DNA from: Campylobacterales bacterium
Lineage (GTDB): Bacteria; Campylobacterota; Campylobacteria; Campylobacterales; Sulfurimonadaceae
Assembly: GCA_016938595.1 (NCBI GenBank)
Contig: JAFGUJ010000072.1
Location: forward strand, 1 to 34,058
DNA: 34,058 nucleotides
Reading direction: 5' to 3'
The notes beneath the pieces are model-generated. The model was not told where the DNA came from and did not search any database. It worked only from the letters and a program-made list of their open reading frames with translations. The translations under genes and the position numbers were made by a program. Below, piece after piece: positions 16,393-25,290 of the stretch; within the stretch, counting starts at the first letter, position 1; each line of letters opens with the position of its first letter.

Positions 16393-17422
16393 TATCGAAG
16401 AGTTCGTGGAGCTGATCGATCTCTTCCAGAGCACGTCCGGTTCCGCGGGCTACGCACAGCAGCGGTTCATCGGCGACATAAACCGGAATTTTGATGATTT
16501 CGGAAATGTATTTGTCGAGCTGGCGGATGAGGGCCCCCCCTCCGGTGAGAATGACGCCGTTGTTGACGATGTCGCCGGCCAGATCGGGCGGCATGTTTTC
16601 CAGCACGTCGCGTACCGCTTCGAGGATCTCCTTGAGAGGTTCACGCATCGCTTCGCGGGCATCTTCGCTGGTAAGTTCGATCGAGGTCAAAAGACCTTCG
16701 ACCTGATCGCGGCCGTTGATGATCATTTTGAGCTCCTGTGCCAGAGGCATCGCGGTCCCGATGTTGATCTTGATGTCTTCGGCAATCCGTTCCCCGATCA
16801 GGAGGTTGTATTTGCGTTTGACGTAATCCATGATGGAACGGTCGATTTTGTCCCCGGCGATGCGGATGGAACGGCACAGAACGAGACCGCCCAACGAGAC
16901 GACGCCGATTTCGGTCGTACCGCCGCCGATATCGACGACGATGTTCCCCTTGGGTTCGCGGATGTCGATCCCCGCACCGATCGCAGCCGCCATAGGCTCG
17001 TCGATCAGGTACACTTCACGCGCGCCGGCACTCATCGCCGATTCACGTACCGCTTTACGCTCTACCTGAGTCAGTCCGTAGGGGACGCAGATGATGATAC
17101 GCGGGCTGATGAGGCTGCTGCGTCCGTGCGCTTTTTCGATGAATTTTCGGATCATTTTTTCGGTCATGTCGAAATCGGCAATAACGCCGTCTTTCATCGG
17201 GCGGATCGCTTTGATATTGCCGGGAGTTTTTCCGACCATCTCTTTGGCTTCGCGGCCGACGGCCAATACTTTTTGCTGGCCGTATTTTTCGGTTTTGACG
17301 GCAACGACGGAGGGCTCATTGATGATGATGCCTCTGCCTTTGGAAATAACGAGGGTATTGGCCGTCCCCAGGTCGATGGAGAGATCGTTGGAGAACATTC
17401 CGATGAGTTTGTTAAATAGCAT
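16385..17422 (-). CDS. mreB: Rod shape-determining protein MreB
   Basis: MreB is the bacterial actin that moves with the wall-elongation machinery on the inner membrane. The 345-residue protein has the actin-fold nucleotide motifs: phosphate 1 SIDLGTANTLV (about 15-25), phosphate 2 VVDIGGGTTEIGVVSLGG (about 163-180), and the adenosine motif ILTGGGALI near the C-terminus. The N-terminal MLFNKLIGMF forms an amphipathic membrane-binding helix. Length and sequence are typical. It starts 8 bases after the clpX stop and overlaps mreC. Confidence 0.97.
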   Translation of the reverse strand: MLFNKLIGMFSNDLSIDLGTANTLVISKGRGIIINEPSVVAVKTEKYGQQKVLAVGREAKEMVGKTPGNIKAIRPMKDGVIADFDMTEKMIRKFIEKAHGRSSLISPRIIICVPYGLTQVERKAVRESAMSAGAREVYLIDEPMAAAIGAGIDIREPKGNIVVDIGGGTTEIGVVSLGGLVLCRSIRIAGDKIDRSIMDYVKRKYNLLIGERIAEDIKINIGTAMPLAQELKMIINGRDQVEGLLTSIELTSEDAREAMREPLKEILEAVRDVLENMPPDLAGDIVNNGVILTGGGALIRQLDKYISEIIKIPVYVADEPLLCVARGTGRALEEIDQLHELFDNE

Positions 17423-17430
17423 TGTGTGTC

Positions 17431-18663
17431 CTAAGCGCTTTTTTGATTCGGTTTTTTAAGATATACGGGTTGAGTTTGGGATTCAACGACCTCTTTGGTA
17501 ATGACCACTTCATAGCCGGCATATTCGGGAAGCTCATACATGATATCCCCCATGATCTCTTCCATGATGGCACGCAGCCCCCGAGCTCCTGTCTTGCGCG
17601 ACAGCGCTTTTGCGGCAATGGCGCTCAAAGCCTCTTTTTCAAAGGTGAGTTCGACATTGTCGATTGCAAAAAGTTTGGTGTATTGCTTGAGGAGGGAATT
17701 TTTTGGCTCGGTCAGGATACGGACCATCTCCTCCTCGGTGATTTTGTTCAGCGACGCGATGATCGGAAGACGCCCGATCAGCTCGGGGATCAGCCCGTAG
17801 CTGACAAGATCATCGGGCTCGACGTTTTCGAAACTGTCATCGATGTCGGCGGATGAACGTTTCTCGTGGCCGAATCCCATGACGTTGTTCCCTTTTTTAC
17901 GCTCCAGAATCTGTCCGAGACCGTCAAATGCCCCGCCGCAGATGAAGAGGATGCCGGATGTGTCGATCTGGATGAAATCCTGGTTGGGATGTTTGCGTCC
18001 CCCTTTGGGAGGGATGTTGACCACAGAACCTTCGATGATTTTGAGCAGCGCCTGCTGTACCCCTTCGCCCGAAACGTCACGGGTGATCGAGCGGTTTTCG
18101 CTCATGCGGGAGATCTTGTCGATTTCGTCGATGAAAACGATCCCCTGCTGTGCCCGCTCGACGTCACCGTCGGCGGCCTGCAGCAGTTTGGTCAGGATGT
18201 TTTCGACGTCTTCTCCGACGTATCCCGCTTCGGTGAGGCTGGTCGCGTCGGCGATGGCGATCGGGACGTTCAGGACGCGGGCGATGGTCTGCGCCATCAG
18301 CGTTTTTCCGCTTCCGGTCGGCCCGATCAGCAGGACGTTGGATTTGGCGATTTCGGTCTCATCCTCGATCTGGTGGTGCTTGAAAATCCGTTTGTAGTGG
18401 TTGTAGACGGCGACGGAGAGGAGTTTGCGGGCCCGCTCCTGGCCGATGATGTACTGCCCGAGGAAGGCATTGAGCTCTTTGGGGGTCAGAAGCTCGGTTT
18501 CCATGTGCTCGACATGTTCGGAGCCCTGTGTGTCGTGGTCTCCGAACATGATTTTGTAGGCGGAAAAAACGCAGTTCTTGCAGATGTAGACGTTGTTTCC
18601 GGCAATCAGCGGGTTATGATCGCTTTCTGGCGCTTCACAGAAGCTGCAATGGCGATGGATCAT
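17431..18663 (-). CDS. clpX: ATP-dependent Clp protease ATP-binding subunit ClpX
   Basis: ClpX is the AAA+ unfoldase that feeds substrates to ClpP. The 410-residue protein has the N-terminal zinc-binding domain (CSFC...CKNC), Walker A GPTGSGKT (about residue 112), Walker [11 protein letters not shown], the pore loop GYVGED, the IGF-type loop (here MGFGHEK) that docks ClpP, and sensor 2 GARGLR. All key residues are intact. The ATG overlaps the lpxA stop (ATGA) and mreB follows after 8 bases, an order also found in Helicobacter. Confidence 0.97.
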   Translation of the reverse strand: MIHRHCSFCEAPESDHNPLIAGNNVYICKNCVFSAYKIMFGDHDTQGSEHVEHMETELLTPKELNAFLGQYIIGQERARKLLSVAVYNHYKRIFKHHQIEDETEIAKSNVLLIGPTGSGKTLMAQTIARVLNVPIAIADATSLTEAGYVGEDVENILTKLLQAADGDVERAQQGIVFIDEIDKISRMSENRSITRDVSGEGVQQALLKIIEGSVVNIPPKGGRKHPNQDFIQIDTSGILFICGGAFDGLGQILERKKGNNVMGFGHEKRSSADIDDSFENVEPDDLVSYGLIPELIGRLPIIASLNKITEEEMVRILTEPKNSLLKQYTKLFAIDNVELTFEKEALSAIAAKALSRKTGARGLRAIMEEIMGDIMYELPEYAGYEVVITKEVVESQTQPVYLKKPNQKSA

Positions 18664-19445
18664 GACTCTTTCCTTTCAAAGGGAATACCCCGTTTGGTAT
18701 TGATGATGAATTCGCACATCTTTTTGACGTAATCGCTCTGTGAATCCGCAAGCAGCGCCGAGGCGGTTTCCTGCAACGGCTTGCCCGATTCGAAAAGATC
18801 GCGATAGGCACTGCGCAGAGCGTCAATGTCGGCGCGTTCGATATGGCGGCGAAGACCGTTAAGGTTGAGGCCGCGCAATACCGCACGGTTCCCCTCTGCC
18901 AGACAATAAGGCGGGATGTCCTGAGAGAGAGCCGATGCCCCTGCGATCATCGCATAGTCGCCGATTTTGACGAACTGGTGGACGGGGGTCATTCCGCCGA
19001 TGACGGCAAAGTTGCCCATCTCGACGTGTCCTGCCAGCGTTGCGGCATTGGCGAGGATACAGTGGTCTCCGATAATGACGTCATGCCCCAGATGGACGTA
19101 GCCCATGAAGAGGTTGTCGTTTCCGACGACGGTTTTTCCTCCCCCTCCGGCGGTGCCGGGGTTGAAGAGGGTGAATTCACGGATTTTGTTACGGTCGCCG
19201 ATGATCAGCTCGACCTCTTCGCCGGCGTATTTGAGATCCTGAGGTACCGACCCCAGTACCGCATGGGAGAAAATCTCATTGTACTCGCCGATCGTTGTGT
19301 TGCCGTAGATGCAGGCACCCTGCGCGATTTTGGTCCCTTTGCCGATTTTGGCTCTGCCGGAAACGAAACAGAATGCCCCGATTTCGACGTCAGGCCCGAT
19401 TTGCGCCCCTTCTTCGATGATGGCGTGTGGAGAAATCAAACTCAT
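18660..19445 (-). CDS. lpxA: UDP-N-acetylglucosamine acyltransferase (lipid A synthesis)
   Basis: LpxA transfers a 3-hydroxyacyl chain from ACP to the 3-OH of UDP-GlcNAc, the first step of lipid A synthesis in the cytoplasm. The 261-residue protein (E. coli has 262) consists of hexapeptide repeats (residues about 1-185) forming a left-handed beta-helix. The catalytic His lies in [14 protein letters not shown], and a helical C-terminal domain ends the protein. It starts 5 bases after the fabZ stop and overlaps clpX. The fabZ-lpxA pair balances fatty acid and lipid A production from the same hydroxyacyl-ACP pool. Confidence 0.96.
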   Translation of the reverse strand: MSLISPHAIIEEGAQIGPDVEIGAFCFVSGRAKIGKGTKIAQGACIYGNTTIGEYNEIFSHAVLGSVPQDLKYAGEEVELIIGDRNKIREFTLFNPGTAGGGGKTVVGNDNLFMGYVHLGHDVIIGDHCILANAATLAGHVEMGNFAVIGGMTPVHQFVKIGDYAMIAGASALSQDIPPYCLAEGNRAVLRGLNLNGLRRHIERADIDALRSAYRDLFESGKPLQETASALLADSQSDYVKKMCEFIINTKRGIPFERKES

Positions 19446-19450
19446 AGGGC

Positions 19451-19894
19451 CTACTTGTCGACGATCATGGCTTTGAGTTCGGCTTCGGAGACGAGGGTGT
19501 CGTCCACATAGGCTTTCCCTTCCAGAACCCAGATGGAGCCTTTGTGCTTGACAACGTTCATCCGGTATTCGAGACGGTCCCCGGGGCGGACCGGGGCACG
19601 GAACTTCGCGCCGTCAATGCTCATGAAATAAACGACTTTGTTCGCCGCTTCCTCTTCGGTCATGTCCATGCTCTGAAATGCGAGAATACCGCCGGCCTGA
19701 GCCATCCCCTCGAGGATCATAACGCCCGGATAGATCGGGTGGCCCGGGAAATGCCCTTCGAAAATCTGTTCGCCGATGGTGACGTTTTTGTACCCGACAA
19801 GCGATTCGTTGGGGGTAAGATCGGTCACACGGTCGACGAGAAGAAAAGGGAAACGGTGGGGTAAAATTTTTTGGATTTGAACAACATCAATCAT
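19451..19894 (-). CDS. fabZ: 3-hydroxyacyl-ACP dehydratase FabZ
   Basis: FabZ removes water from 3-hydroxyacyl-ACP during fatty acid elongation. The 147-residue hot-dog-fold protein shows [13 protein letters not shown] at the start and the active-site block [22 protein letters not shown] (split here: His48 in EGHFPGHP and Glu62 in ILEGMAQ). Length is normal. It is followed directly by lpxA. The 51-base gap to queH contains no clear terminator, so transcription from the queH side may continue through. Confidence 0.96.
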   Translation of the reverse strand: MIDVVQIQKILPHRFPFLLVDRVTDLTPNESLVGYKNVTIGEQIFEGHFPGHPIYPGVMILEGMAQAGGILAFQSMDMTEEEAANKVVYFMSIDGAKFRAPVRPGDRLEYRMNVVKHKGSIWVLEGKAYVDDTLVSEAELKAMIVDK

Positions 19895-19945
19895 AGTTTT
19901 TGGACACCTTGGGTAAAAAATCCCCTTATTTTAGCGCAAAAACTG

Positions 19946-21028
19946 TTAATTAACGGTAATAAGTTTCTCTTTTGTGTCGTCGTAGGTTTTCGTCTCCAGT
20001 GTCAGGACGATTTTGCCCGCGGGAATCTCGTCGACGACGATGACGGCCGAGGTGCTGAACGGAGTGCCGCTCAGTCGGGCGCGCAGTGTGATCTCCGTTT
20101 CGACCGGGGGGGCATCGAACATCAGCTCCTGCGTATGGGGATAGTTCAGACCGGTGAGGGCGTTGAAAGTATCGAGGGTGATGAAACGTACCTCTTCGCG
20201 GTTGAGGAAAAACTGTCGCTCACACTCGAAATCGATCACGCCATTCGTCTGTGTACGGTTGATCGTCGAGTAGAAGAGGGGGTATGAGGGGACGACGGCC
20301 CCTGAGACACTCAGGGAGGAGCGGAGCAGACGGTAGTTTACGAACCGCTCTTTGATGATCCGGTACGCTGTGCCTGCCTCTTCGAGCTTCATGCGACGCT
20401 CGTACATTTCCAGACGCTCTTCGATGGATGCGGGGAGGATTTGCCGGGAAAGGGGGGAGAACATTTCGTCCATCAGACGGTGTTGCTGGTCGCGCTGCAT
20501 GGCAAGGCCGAAAAGGCAGCCGCAGTAGTCCTGGCGATAGAGCTGCTGTTCCTTGCTCACCCGGCTCTGATCGGCGGTTCCCCCCTCTTTGCGGTAGTCG
20601 AAGGCGACGAACTCGACGCCGTGGCTCTCACGGAACGCTTCGCCGGCTCTAATCAGCTGCTCCTGGGATTTTTTGGGGCTGACGAGGAGGGTGGTCGTCA
20701 TCCGTTTTTCCCCGAGTTCCAAGGCTTTATGGGCGCTGACATCGAACCGGCGGTCGAAGCACACTTCGCACCTGGCCCCTTTTTCGGGTTCGTTTTCGAG
20801 CCCTCGGACGGCGTCGAGCCAGTTTTCGAAATCATAGGGTCCTTCTATCAGCTCAATACCCAGTTTTTTGCAGCTGCGCATTACGTCGAGAAGGCGGAGG
20901 CTGTATTCGCTGTAAGGGTGGATATTGGGGTCATAGAAGAACCCGACGAGTTTTTCGTCGGGGAATTCGTGCTGGAGCTTTTCGATAAAGAAGTGCGAAT
21001 CGACGCTGCAGCAGATGTGGACTAACAT
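19946..21028 (-). CDS. queH: Epoxyqueuosine reductase QueH with C-terminal extension
   Basis: QueH (DUF208) reduces epoxyqueuosine to queuosine in the wobble position of tRNAs and is an alternative to QueG. The N-terminal 200 residues have the conserved pattern: HICCSVDS with Cys6-Cys7, the CEVCFDRRF block (Cys87, Cys90) and YCGC (Cys169, Cys171), which together supply metal/[4Fe-4S] ligands. Most QueH proteins are near 200 residues. This one is 360, with about 160 extra residues rich in beta strands that I cannot match to a family. It starts 3 bases after the cyclophilin stop. Confidence 0.88.
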   Translation of the reverse strand: MLVHICCSVDSHFFIEKLQHEFPDEKLVGFFYDPNIHPYSEYSLRLLDVMRSCKKLGIELIEGPYDFENWLDAVRGLENEPEKGARCEVCFDRRFDVSAHKALELGEKRMTTTLLVSPKKSQEQLIRAGEAFRESHGVEFVAFDYRKEGGTADQSRVSKEQQLYRQDYCGCLFGLAMQRDQQHRLMDEMFSPLSRQILPASIEERLEMYERRMKLEEAGTAYRIIKERFVNYRLLRSSLSVSGAVVPSYPLFYSTINRTQTNGVIDFECERQFFLNREEVRFITLDTFNALTGLNYPHTQELMFDAPPVETEITLRARLSGTPFSTSAVIVVDEIPAGKIVLTLETKTYDDTKEKLITVN

Positions 21029-21031
21029 GTA

Positions 21032-21538
21032 TTAGTCGCGAGAAGCCAAAATCTCTACCGATTCGATGGTGTCGCGCATTTGGATGTTGTCGAGAACGGC
21101 CATAGATGCCGCGTCATCCGCTTCGATTCCGCCGAATACCGTGTGGACACCGTCAAGGTGAGGGCAGCTGACAAAGCAGATGAAAAACTGGCTTCCGCCG
21201 GTGTTGGGGCCGGCGTGTGCCATGGAAAGGGCCCCTTTGACGTGGCGGTGTTTGTTGAGCGCCGTTTCGCACGGGATCGCCCAGCCCGGTCCGCCGGTGC
21301 CGGTACCGTGGGGGCATCCCCCCTGAGCCATGAAGCCGGGGATGACGCGGTGGAAGTTGAGGCCGTTGTAGAATCCGTCGTTGACGAGTGCGGCGAAGTT
21401 GGCGACGGTGTTTGGGGTTTCGTCGTTATAGAGTTTGAGCCAGATGACCCCTTTGTTGGTGGTCATTTTCGCCCATTGGTAGCTTGCGAGCTCCTCTGCG
21501 GTAGCGTTGTAGTTTTTCAGTTCTTTGCGTCCGAACAT
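21032..21538 (-). CDS. Cyclophilin-type peptidyl-prolyl cis-trans isomerase
   Basis: A 168-residue cyclophilin that speeds proline isomerisation in folding proteins. Active-site blocks are visible: [14 protein letters not shown] (Arg, Phe, Gln), GSQFFICF, and the C-terminal [12 protein letters not shown]. There is no signal peptide, so a cytoplasmic PpiB-like role is likely. I chose ATG 21536-21538; the longer frame to 21598 reads through a minus-strand TATAAT (21569-21574) that is probably its promoter. It is first in the run of minus-strand genes and divergent from the histidine kinase gene. Confidence 0.93.
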   Translation of the reverse strand: MFGRKELKNYNATAEELASYQWAKMTTNKGVIWLKLYNDETPNTVANFAALVNDGFYNGLNFHRVIPGFMAQGGCPHGTGTGGPGWAIPCETALNKHRHVKGALSMAHAGPNTGGSQFFICFVSCPHLDGVHTVFGGIEADDAASMAVLDNIQMRDTIESVEILASRD

Positions 21539-21568
21539 TGTGTCGTATCCTTGAGGGAATTTTTTGCA

Positions 21569-21614
21569 ATTATAGTCGAAGAATCTTAACCGAGGCAACG
21601 GAATCGGTTATAAT
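21569..21614. promoter_or_regulatory. Divergent promoter region between the cyclophilin and histidine kinase genes
   Basis: On the minus strand TATAAT (21569-21574) has TTGCCT about 18 bases upstream. On the plus strand TATAAT (21609-21614) has TTAACC 17 bases upstream. The two promoters are back to back within about 45 bases, so regulation of one could affect the other. The plus-strand -10 box overlaps the first candidate ATG of the kinase gene, which argues for a later start. Confidence 0.55.
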
Positions 21615-21642
21615 GACCCAAATTTATTTGGGGAAATTGACC

Positions 21643-22854
21643 TTGGAATCCTGGCTGCAGCGTCGTTTGGCAAATCTTTCACTTCGCGAACTTCATTTCT
21701 ATACGGTCGTCTTTATCCTTTTTTTTACGGTTGTTTTTGCCTCTTTGCTGGTCTACGATGAATACCGCCAGTTTGCCATGGCCGCCGATACGACTCTGTT
21801 CGGGATACGCGGCGACCCCCATGCGCTCAAAGGGCGGCTGATCAAGATCATCGTTGAAATCTCGACGCTTGCCCTGATCCTTTTTGGTTTTATTTTCGGG
21901 ATCACCAAAGTCGTCAACAGCATGATTTCCAGGGATATGGAGCGGTTCATGCAGTTTTTTGAAGCGGTCCATACGAAGGCGAAACCGATTCCGTCTGATG
22001 AACTTTATTTCACCGAATTCAAGCGGATGGCGGGGTATGCCAATGAGATGGCCGATACCATTCAGGAACAAAAAAAGTCACTCAGGATGCTCAACGCCGA
22101 TCTCGAAGAACGGGTCAAACGAAAAACGGCGGCGCTACAGCTCAAAAACGAGGCGCTGGAGATCGAACAGCACTTTTCGCAGGGGCTGCTGGAATCGCAT
22201 AAACAGTTCATCCGTTATGCGATCCACGAGACCCATACCCCCCTTTCGGTTATTATGGCCAATATCGAACTTTTCAGCATGAATGAGGGGCGCAACCGCT
22301 ACCTGGCAAAAATCGAAGCGGCGGTCAAAAACATCTTCAGCATTTACGACGATTTGAGCTATCTGGTCAAAAAAGATCAGATCGACTATCCCAAAAAACC
22401 GATCGATCTTGGAGAGTACGTCGAGAAGCGGCTCGAATTTTTTGATGAGGTGGCTCATTTCTCCAACCACTCTTTGGAATACAACCACCCCGAACTGGCG
22501 TCGTGGATCCAGTTTAATGAAACGAAACTGCAGCGGGTGATCGACAACAACATTACCAACGCGATCAAATACACCAAAAGCGGCGAGCCGATTCGCGTCG
22601 GGGTGGCATGCAACACAAGCTCTTGTCGGTTCTGGGTTGAGAGCCGGTCGCAAAAGATTCATGACGAGCAAAAGATTTTCGAGGCATACTATCGGGAACG
22701 AAAAAAGAGCGACGGTTTCGGGCTGGGGCTGAGTCTGGTTAAATCGATCTGTGACGAAGACGGCGTGGGGATCACGATCACTTCGGACAATGATGTGACC
22801 CGTTTTGAATACCGTTTTGAAAAAGGAGTCGTCGTTGAAAATTCTCCTGCTTGA
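21643..22854 (+). CDS. Two-component sensor histidine kinase
   Basis: An inner membrane kinase (403 residues from TTG 21643) with two membrane segments (about residues 13-36 and 65-88) around a periplasmic loop of roughly 30 residues. A coiled-coil linker follows, then the H-box AIHETHTPLSVIMANIELFS with the phosphorylated His, N-box VIDNNITNAIKYTK and G2 box DGFGLGLSLVKSI. The G1 box (normally DxGxG) is degenerate (ESRSQKI). The ATG at 21613 lies in a TATAAT box and has no ribosome site, whereas GGGGA precedes TTG 21643 by 8 bases; I prefer the latter. It overlaps the regulator gene by 20 bases. The stimulus is unknown; context suggests acetate or short organic acids. Confidence 0.88.
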   Translation: MESWLQRRLANLSLRELHFYTVVFILFFTVVFASLLVYDEYRQFAMAADTTLFGIRGDPHALKGRLIKIIVEISTLALILFGFIFGITKVVNSMISRDMERFMQFFEAVHTKAKPIPSDELYFTEFKRMAGYANEMADTIQEQKKSLRMLNADLEERVKRKTAALQLKNEALEIEQHFSQGLLESHKQFIRYAIHETHTPLSVIMANIELFSMNEGRNRYLAKIEAAVKNIFSIYDDLSYLVKKDQIDYPKKPIDLGEYVEKRLEFFDEVAHFSNHSLEYNHPELASWIQFNETKLQRVIDNNITNAIKYTKSGEPIRVGVACNTSSCRFWVESRSQKIHDEQKIFEAYYRERKKSDGFGLGLSLVKSICDEDGVGITITSDNDVTRFEYRFEKGVVVENSPA

Positions 22855-23497
22855 AGACGAAACGATGCTCAGCGAAGCGATCAACGAATATCTGACGTCT
22901 CAGGGGCACCGCGTGACATTGTTCGAAGACGGTTCCGAGGCGCTGGAAACATTAAAACACGATGCGTTTGATCTGCTGGTTCTCGATATCAATGTCCCCG
23001 GAATCGACGGCCTCGATCTGCTCGAAAAGCTCCATGAACTCAAAATCCGTACCCCCGCCATCTACATCAGCGCTCTCGTCGACATCGAGGGGATCAGCCG
23101 CGCGTACGATCTGGGGTGTTACGACTACCTCAAAAAACCGTTTCATCTTAAAGAGCTCGCTCTGCGGATCGACAAGGTGATGCAAAGCTGCACGATCCCC
23201 CAGAGCCATCTGCGCCTCTCCAAAAGCTACAGCTATGATGCATCGACGTCGACATTGCTGTGTGAGAACGTAACACAGCCTCTCACCAAACGGCAGCTTC
23301 AGATCATCGATCTGTTGGCCCGTAACCGGGGGAGGGTTGTCGATTTCGATCAGTTTCGCAGCTACATATGGGACGAAGAATACGTCGACAACGCGACGAT
23401 ACGGGCTGAAGTGAGCCGTCTGAAGAAATCGCTCAAGGAGGATTTCATCCAGAATATCCGCTCACTGGGCTACATGATCGATATTCCCCGCTCCTAG
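22835..23497 (+). CDS. OmpR-family two-component response regulator
   Basis: A 220-residue regulator. The receiver domain (1-118) has the acidic pair ED in LLLEDE, the phosphoacceptor Asp in LLVLDINVPGIDG, a Ser in YISAL and the Lys in YLKKPF. The C-terminal winged helix (about 130-220) has the OmpR-type pattern LTKRQLQIIDLLARNRGRVV...NATIRAEVSRLKKSL (in part). TTG 22835 with AGGAG 8 bases upstream is the likely start; a longer ATG frame from 22805 lies within the kinase gene. It is the partner of the overlapping kinase and probably controls the downstream porin/ActP genes through the repeat at 23569. Confidence 0.9.
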   Translation: MKILLLEDETMLSEAINEYLTSQGHRVTLFEDGSEALETLKHDAFDLLVLDINVPGIDGLDLLEKLHELKIRTPAIYISALVDIEGISRAYDLGCYDYLKKPFHLKELALRIDKVMQSCTIPQSHLRLSKSYSYDASTSTLLCENVTQPLTKRQLQIIDLLARNRGRVVDFDQFRSYIWDEEYVDNATIRAEVSRLKKSLKEDFIQNIRSLGYMIDIPRS

Positions 23498-23568
23498 GCG
23501 TTACTTTTTTACCCATAATCTTTTTTTTCTTTTTCGTTTCTTCCCATTCTGTTTTCGGATTTTCTTTT

Positions 23569-23601
23569 TGCTACGTTCATGCTACGTTTTGTTCTCATAA
23601 T
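23569..23601 (+). promoter_or_regulatory. Porin/actP promoter with 11-bp-period direct repeat
   Basis: TGCTACGTT occurs twice, at 23569-23577 and 23580-23588, with starts exactly 11 bases apart. CATAAT at 23596-23601 is a good -10 box, and the second repeat replaces a normal -35. OmpR-type regulators typically bind tandem direct repeats spaced one helical turn apart next to or over the -35, so this is a strong candidate for the site of the adjacent regulator, acting as activator. Confidence 0.6.
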
Positions 23602-23630
23602 GACAGTGTGAAAAAAAAGAAGGAGTGAGA

Positions 23631-24962
23631 ATGAGAGGTAAAGTTTCTCTGTCGCTTTTGGCATCGGCGTTGGTTGTCAACGCGTTTGCCGCGGATGATT
23701 TGGCAGGAATGTTCAAGGAAGGGAAAGCGAGCGGACAGATCCGCGCTTTCTATATTGACCGGGATTATTCGGGGATTGCATCGGTGCATCGCGATGCGAC
23801 AGCGATCGGCGGATATCTGAAATACGAAACGGGTGCTTGGAACGGTCTGAGCCTCGGTGCGGCGTTCTATACGTCCAACGGTCTGTTTTTGGGTGACAAA
23901 ACGACAGCGACCGGAACGGACAATCCGAAAGTTGATCCAACACTGCTTGGGAAAAGCAACGATTCGGTTACCTATCTGGGCGAAGCGTATGTGCAGTACA
24001 AAAACGGCAACACGACGTTCAAGGGCGGACGCCAGAAGCTCGATACCCCGATGGCGGGAAGCGACGATGCGCGGATGCTCCCGAACCTGTTTGAAGCGTA
24101 CGTCCTGAGCAATACCGATATGAAAGACATGACGCTCATCGCGGCCCACGTGACGAAATTCGCGCAGGGGACGTTCGGACGTGCCTATAACGGCGGCGTT
24201 TTGAGCGTCACGTCGGGGTATTCTTTGGTGAATTCAAAAGACTATGTCGGTGAATTCGTCGATATGGGAAGCTATGCTATCGGACAAAACACGGACGGCG
24301 TCAGCGTCGCTGCGGCGGTCTACACGGGGATTCCGGGGCTGAAACTCCAGTTGTGGGACTATTATGCCCACGATATTCTCAACGCGATCTATGCCGAAGC
24401 CAATTACGGCTGGTCGATGGGCGGCGGGATTTCCCCGTATGTCGCGGCGCAGTATATCCGTGAAGACAACATCGGTAACGATTATGCAGGCGAGGTGGAA
24501 AGCAATTTCTACGGCGCGAAAGCCGGGGCAAAAATCGGCAACTGTGACGTGTCGGTCGCTGTTTCGCACAACTCGTCGGAAGCTGACGCCACCATCGGCG
24601 GCGGAACGATCACTCCGTGGGGTGGGATGCCGGCTTATACGCAGGGGATGGTGACCCGTCACCAGTTCATGTCGGGAACGGACGCGTGGAAAGTGGCCGC
24701 CAGCTATGACTGGAAAGATTACGGAATCGGCCTGAACACAGGTGTGTACTATGTCGAATTTGATATGGGCGACATGAACGGATATTCCACGGAAACCGGC
24801 TCAGTTGCCAGCGAAGCGGGATTCGATATCATATACAATCCCCAAGCGGTCAAAAATCTTCAACTGCGCTTCCGTGGGAATTTTCCGCGTGAGTATCAAG
24901 AGAAGCCCGGACAGGATATGGACTGGGATGAATATCGCGTTATCGCGAACTACAACTTTTAA
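23631..24962 (+). CDS. OprD-like outer membrane porin of the acetate locus
   Basis: A 443-residue outer membrane protein with a clear signal peptide (MRGKVSLSLLASALVVNA, cleavage after AFA) and a C-terminal Phe (...NYNF). The block GGRQKLDTPM...DDARMLPNLFEAY (about residues 128-155) is typical of the OprD family and shared with the porin at 1579. ATG 23631 has AAGGAG 5 bases upstream. It is followed after 13 bases by the DUF485 and ActP genes, so it probably admits acetate or related carboxylates across the outer membrane. Control by the upstream two-component system is inferred from the repeat at its promoter. Confidence 0.88.
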   Translation: MRGKVSLSLLASALVVNAFAADDLAGMFKEGKASGQIRAFYIDRDYSGIASVHRDATAIGGYLKYETGAWNGLSLGAAFYTSNGLFLGDKTTATGTDNPKVDPTLLGKSNDSVTYLGEAYVQYKNGNTTFKGGRQKLDTPMAGSDDARMLPNLFEAYVLSNTDMKDMTLIAAHVTKFAQGTFGRAYNGGVLSVTSGYSLVNSKDYVGEFVDMGSYAIGQNTDGVSVAAAVYTGIPGLKLQLWDYYAHDILNAIYAEANYGWSMGGGISPYVAAQYIREDNIGNDYAGEVESNFYGAKAGAKIGNCDVSVAVSHNSSEADATIGGGTITPWGGMPAYTQGMVTRHQFMSGTDAWKVAASYDWKDYGIGLNTGVYYVEFDMGDMNGYSTETGSVASEAGFDIIYNPQAVKNLQLRFRGNFPREYQEKPGQDMDWDEYRVIANYNF

Positions 24963-24975
24963 AGGAGGTTGAAGA

Positions 24976-25290
24976 ATGAAACAGGAATTGGTAGATGTGA
25001 TCAAAAATGATCCTGATTATCTGCGCCTTATCCGCGAACGAAGCCGTTTCGCGTGGACATTGACGATTACGATGCTGGTCATCTATTTCGGATTTGTATT
25101 GGTGATCGCGTTTGATCCCTCGTTGCTCGGGACACCCCTGTTTGAGGGTTCCGTGACGACGATCGGGATTCCCATCGGGATCGGCGTCATCATCAGTGCC
25201 TTTATTCTGACGGGTATTTATGTCCGTCGTGCCAACGGGGAGTTCGATGAACTCACCAACCGTATCAAAGCCAAAGCAAAGGGAGAGTAA
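24976..25290 (+). CDS. DUF485 (YjcH-type) inner membrane protein
   Basis: A 104-residue protein with two membrane helices (about residues 25-48 and 60-83) and charged ends. It begins with the family-typical [22 protein letters not shown]485 proteins are almost always encoded directly before acetate symporters of the ActP type; their role in transport is not defined. AAAGGAGG sits 7 bases upstream of the ATG, one of the best ribosome sites in the window. The stop overlaps the actP start. Confidence 0.92.
   Translation: MKQELVDVIKNDPDYLRLIRERSRFAWTLTITMLVIYFGFVLVIAFDPSLLGTPLFEGSVTTIGIPIGIGVIISAFILTGIYVRRANGEFDELTNRIKAKAKGE

Noticed and set aside
16406-17419. 337-residue plus-strand frame opposite mreB
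   Set aside because: Antisense shadow of mreB with the same skewed composition.
23498-23568. T-rich stretch after the response regulator as an intrinsic terminator
   Set aside because: There are T-runs but no stem before them; it is more likely AT-rich upstream promoter DNA.
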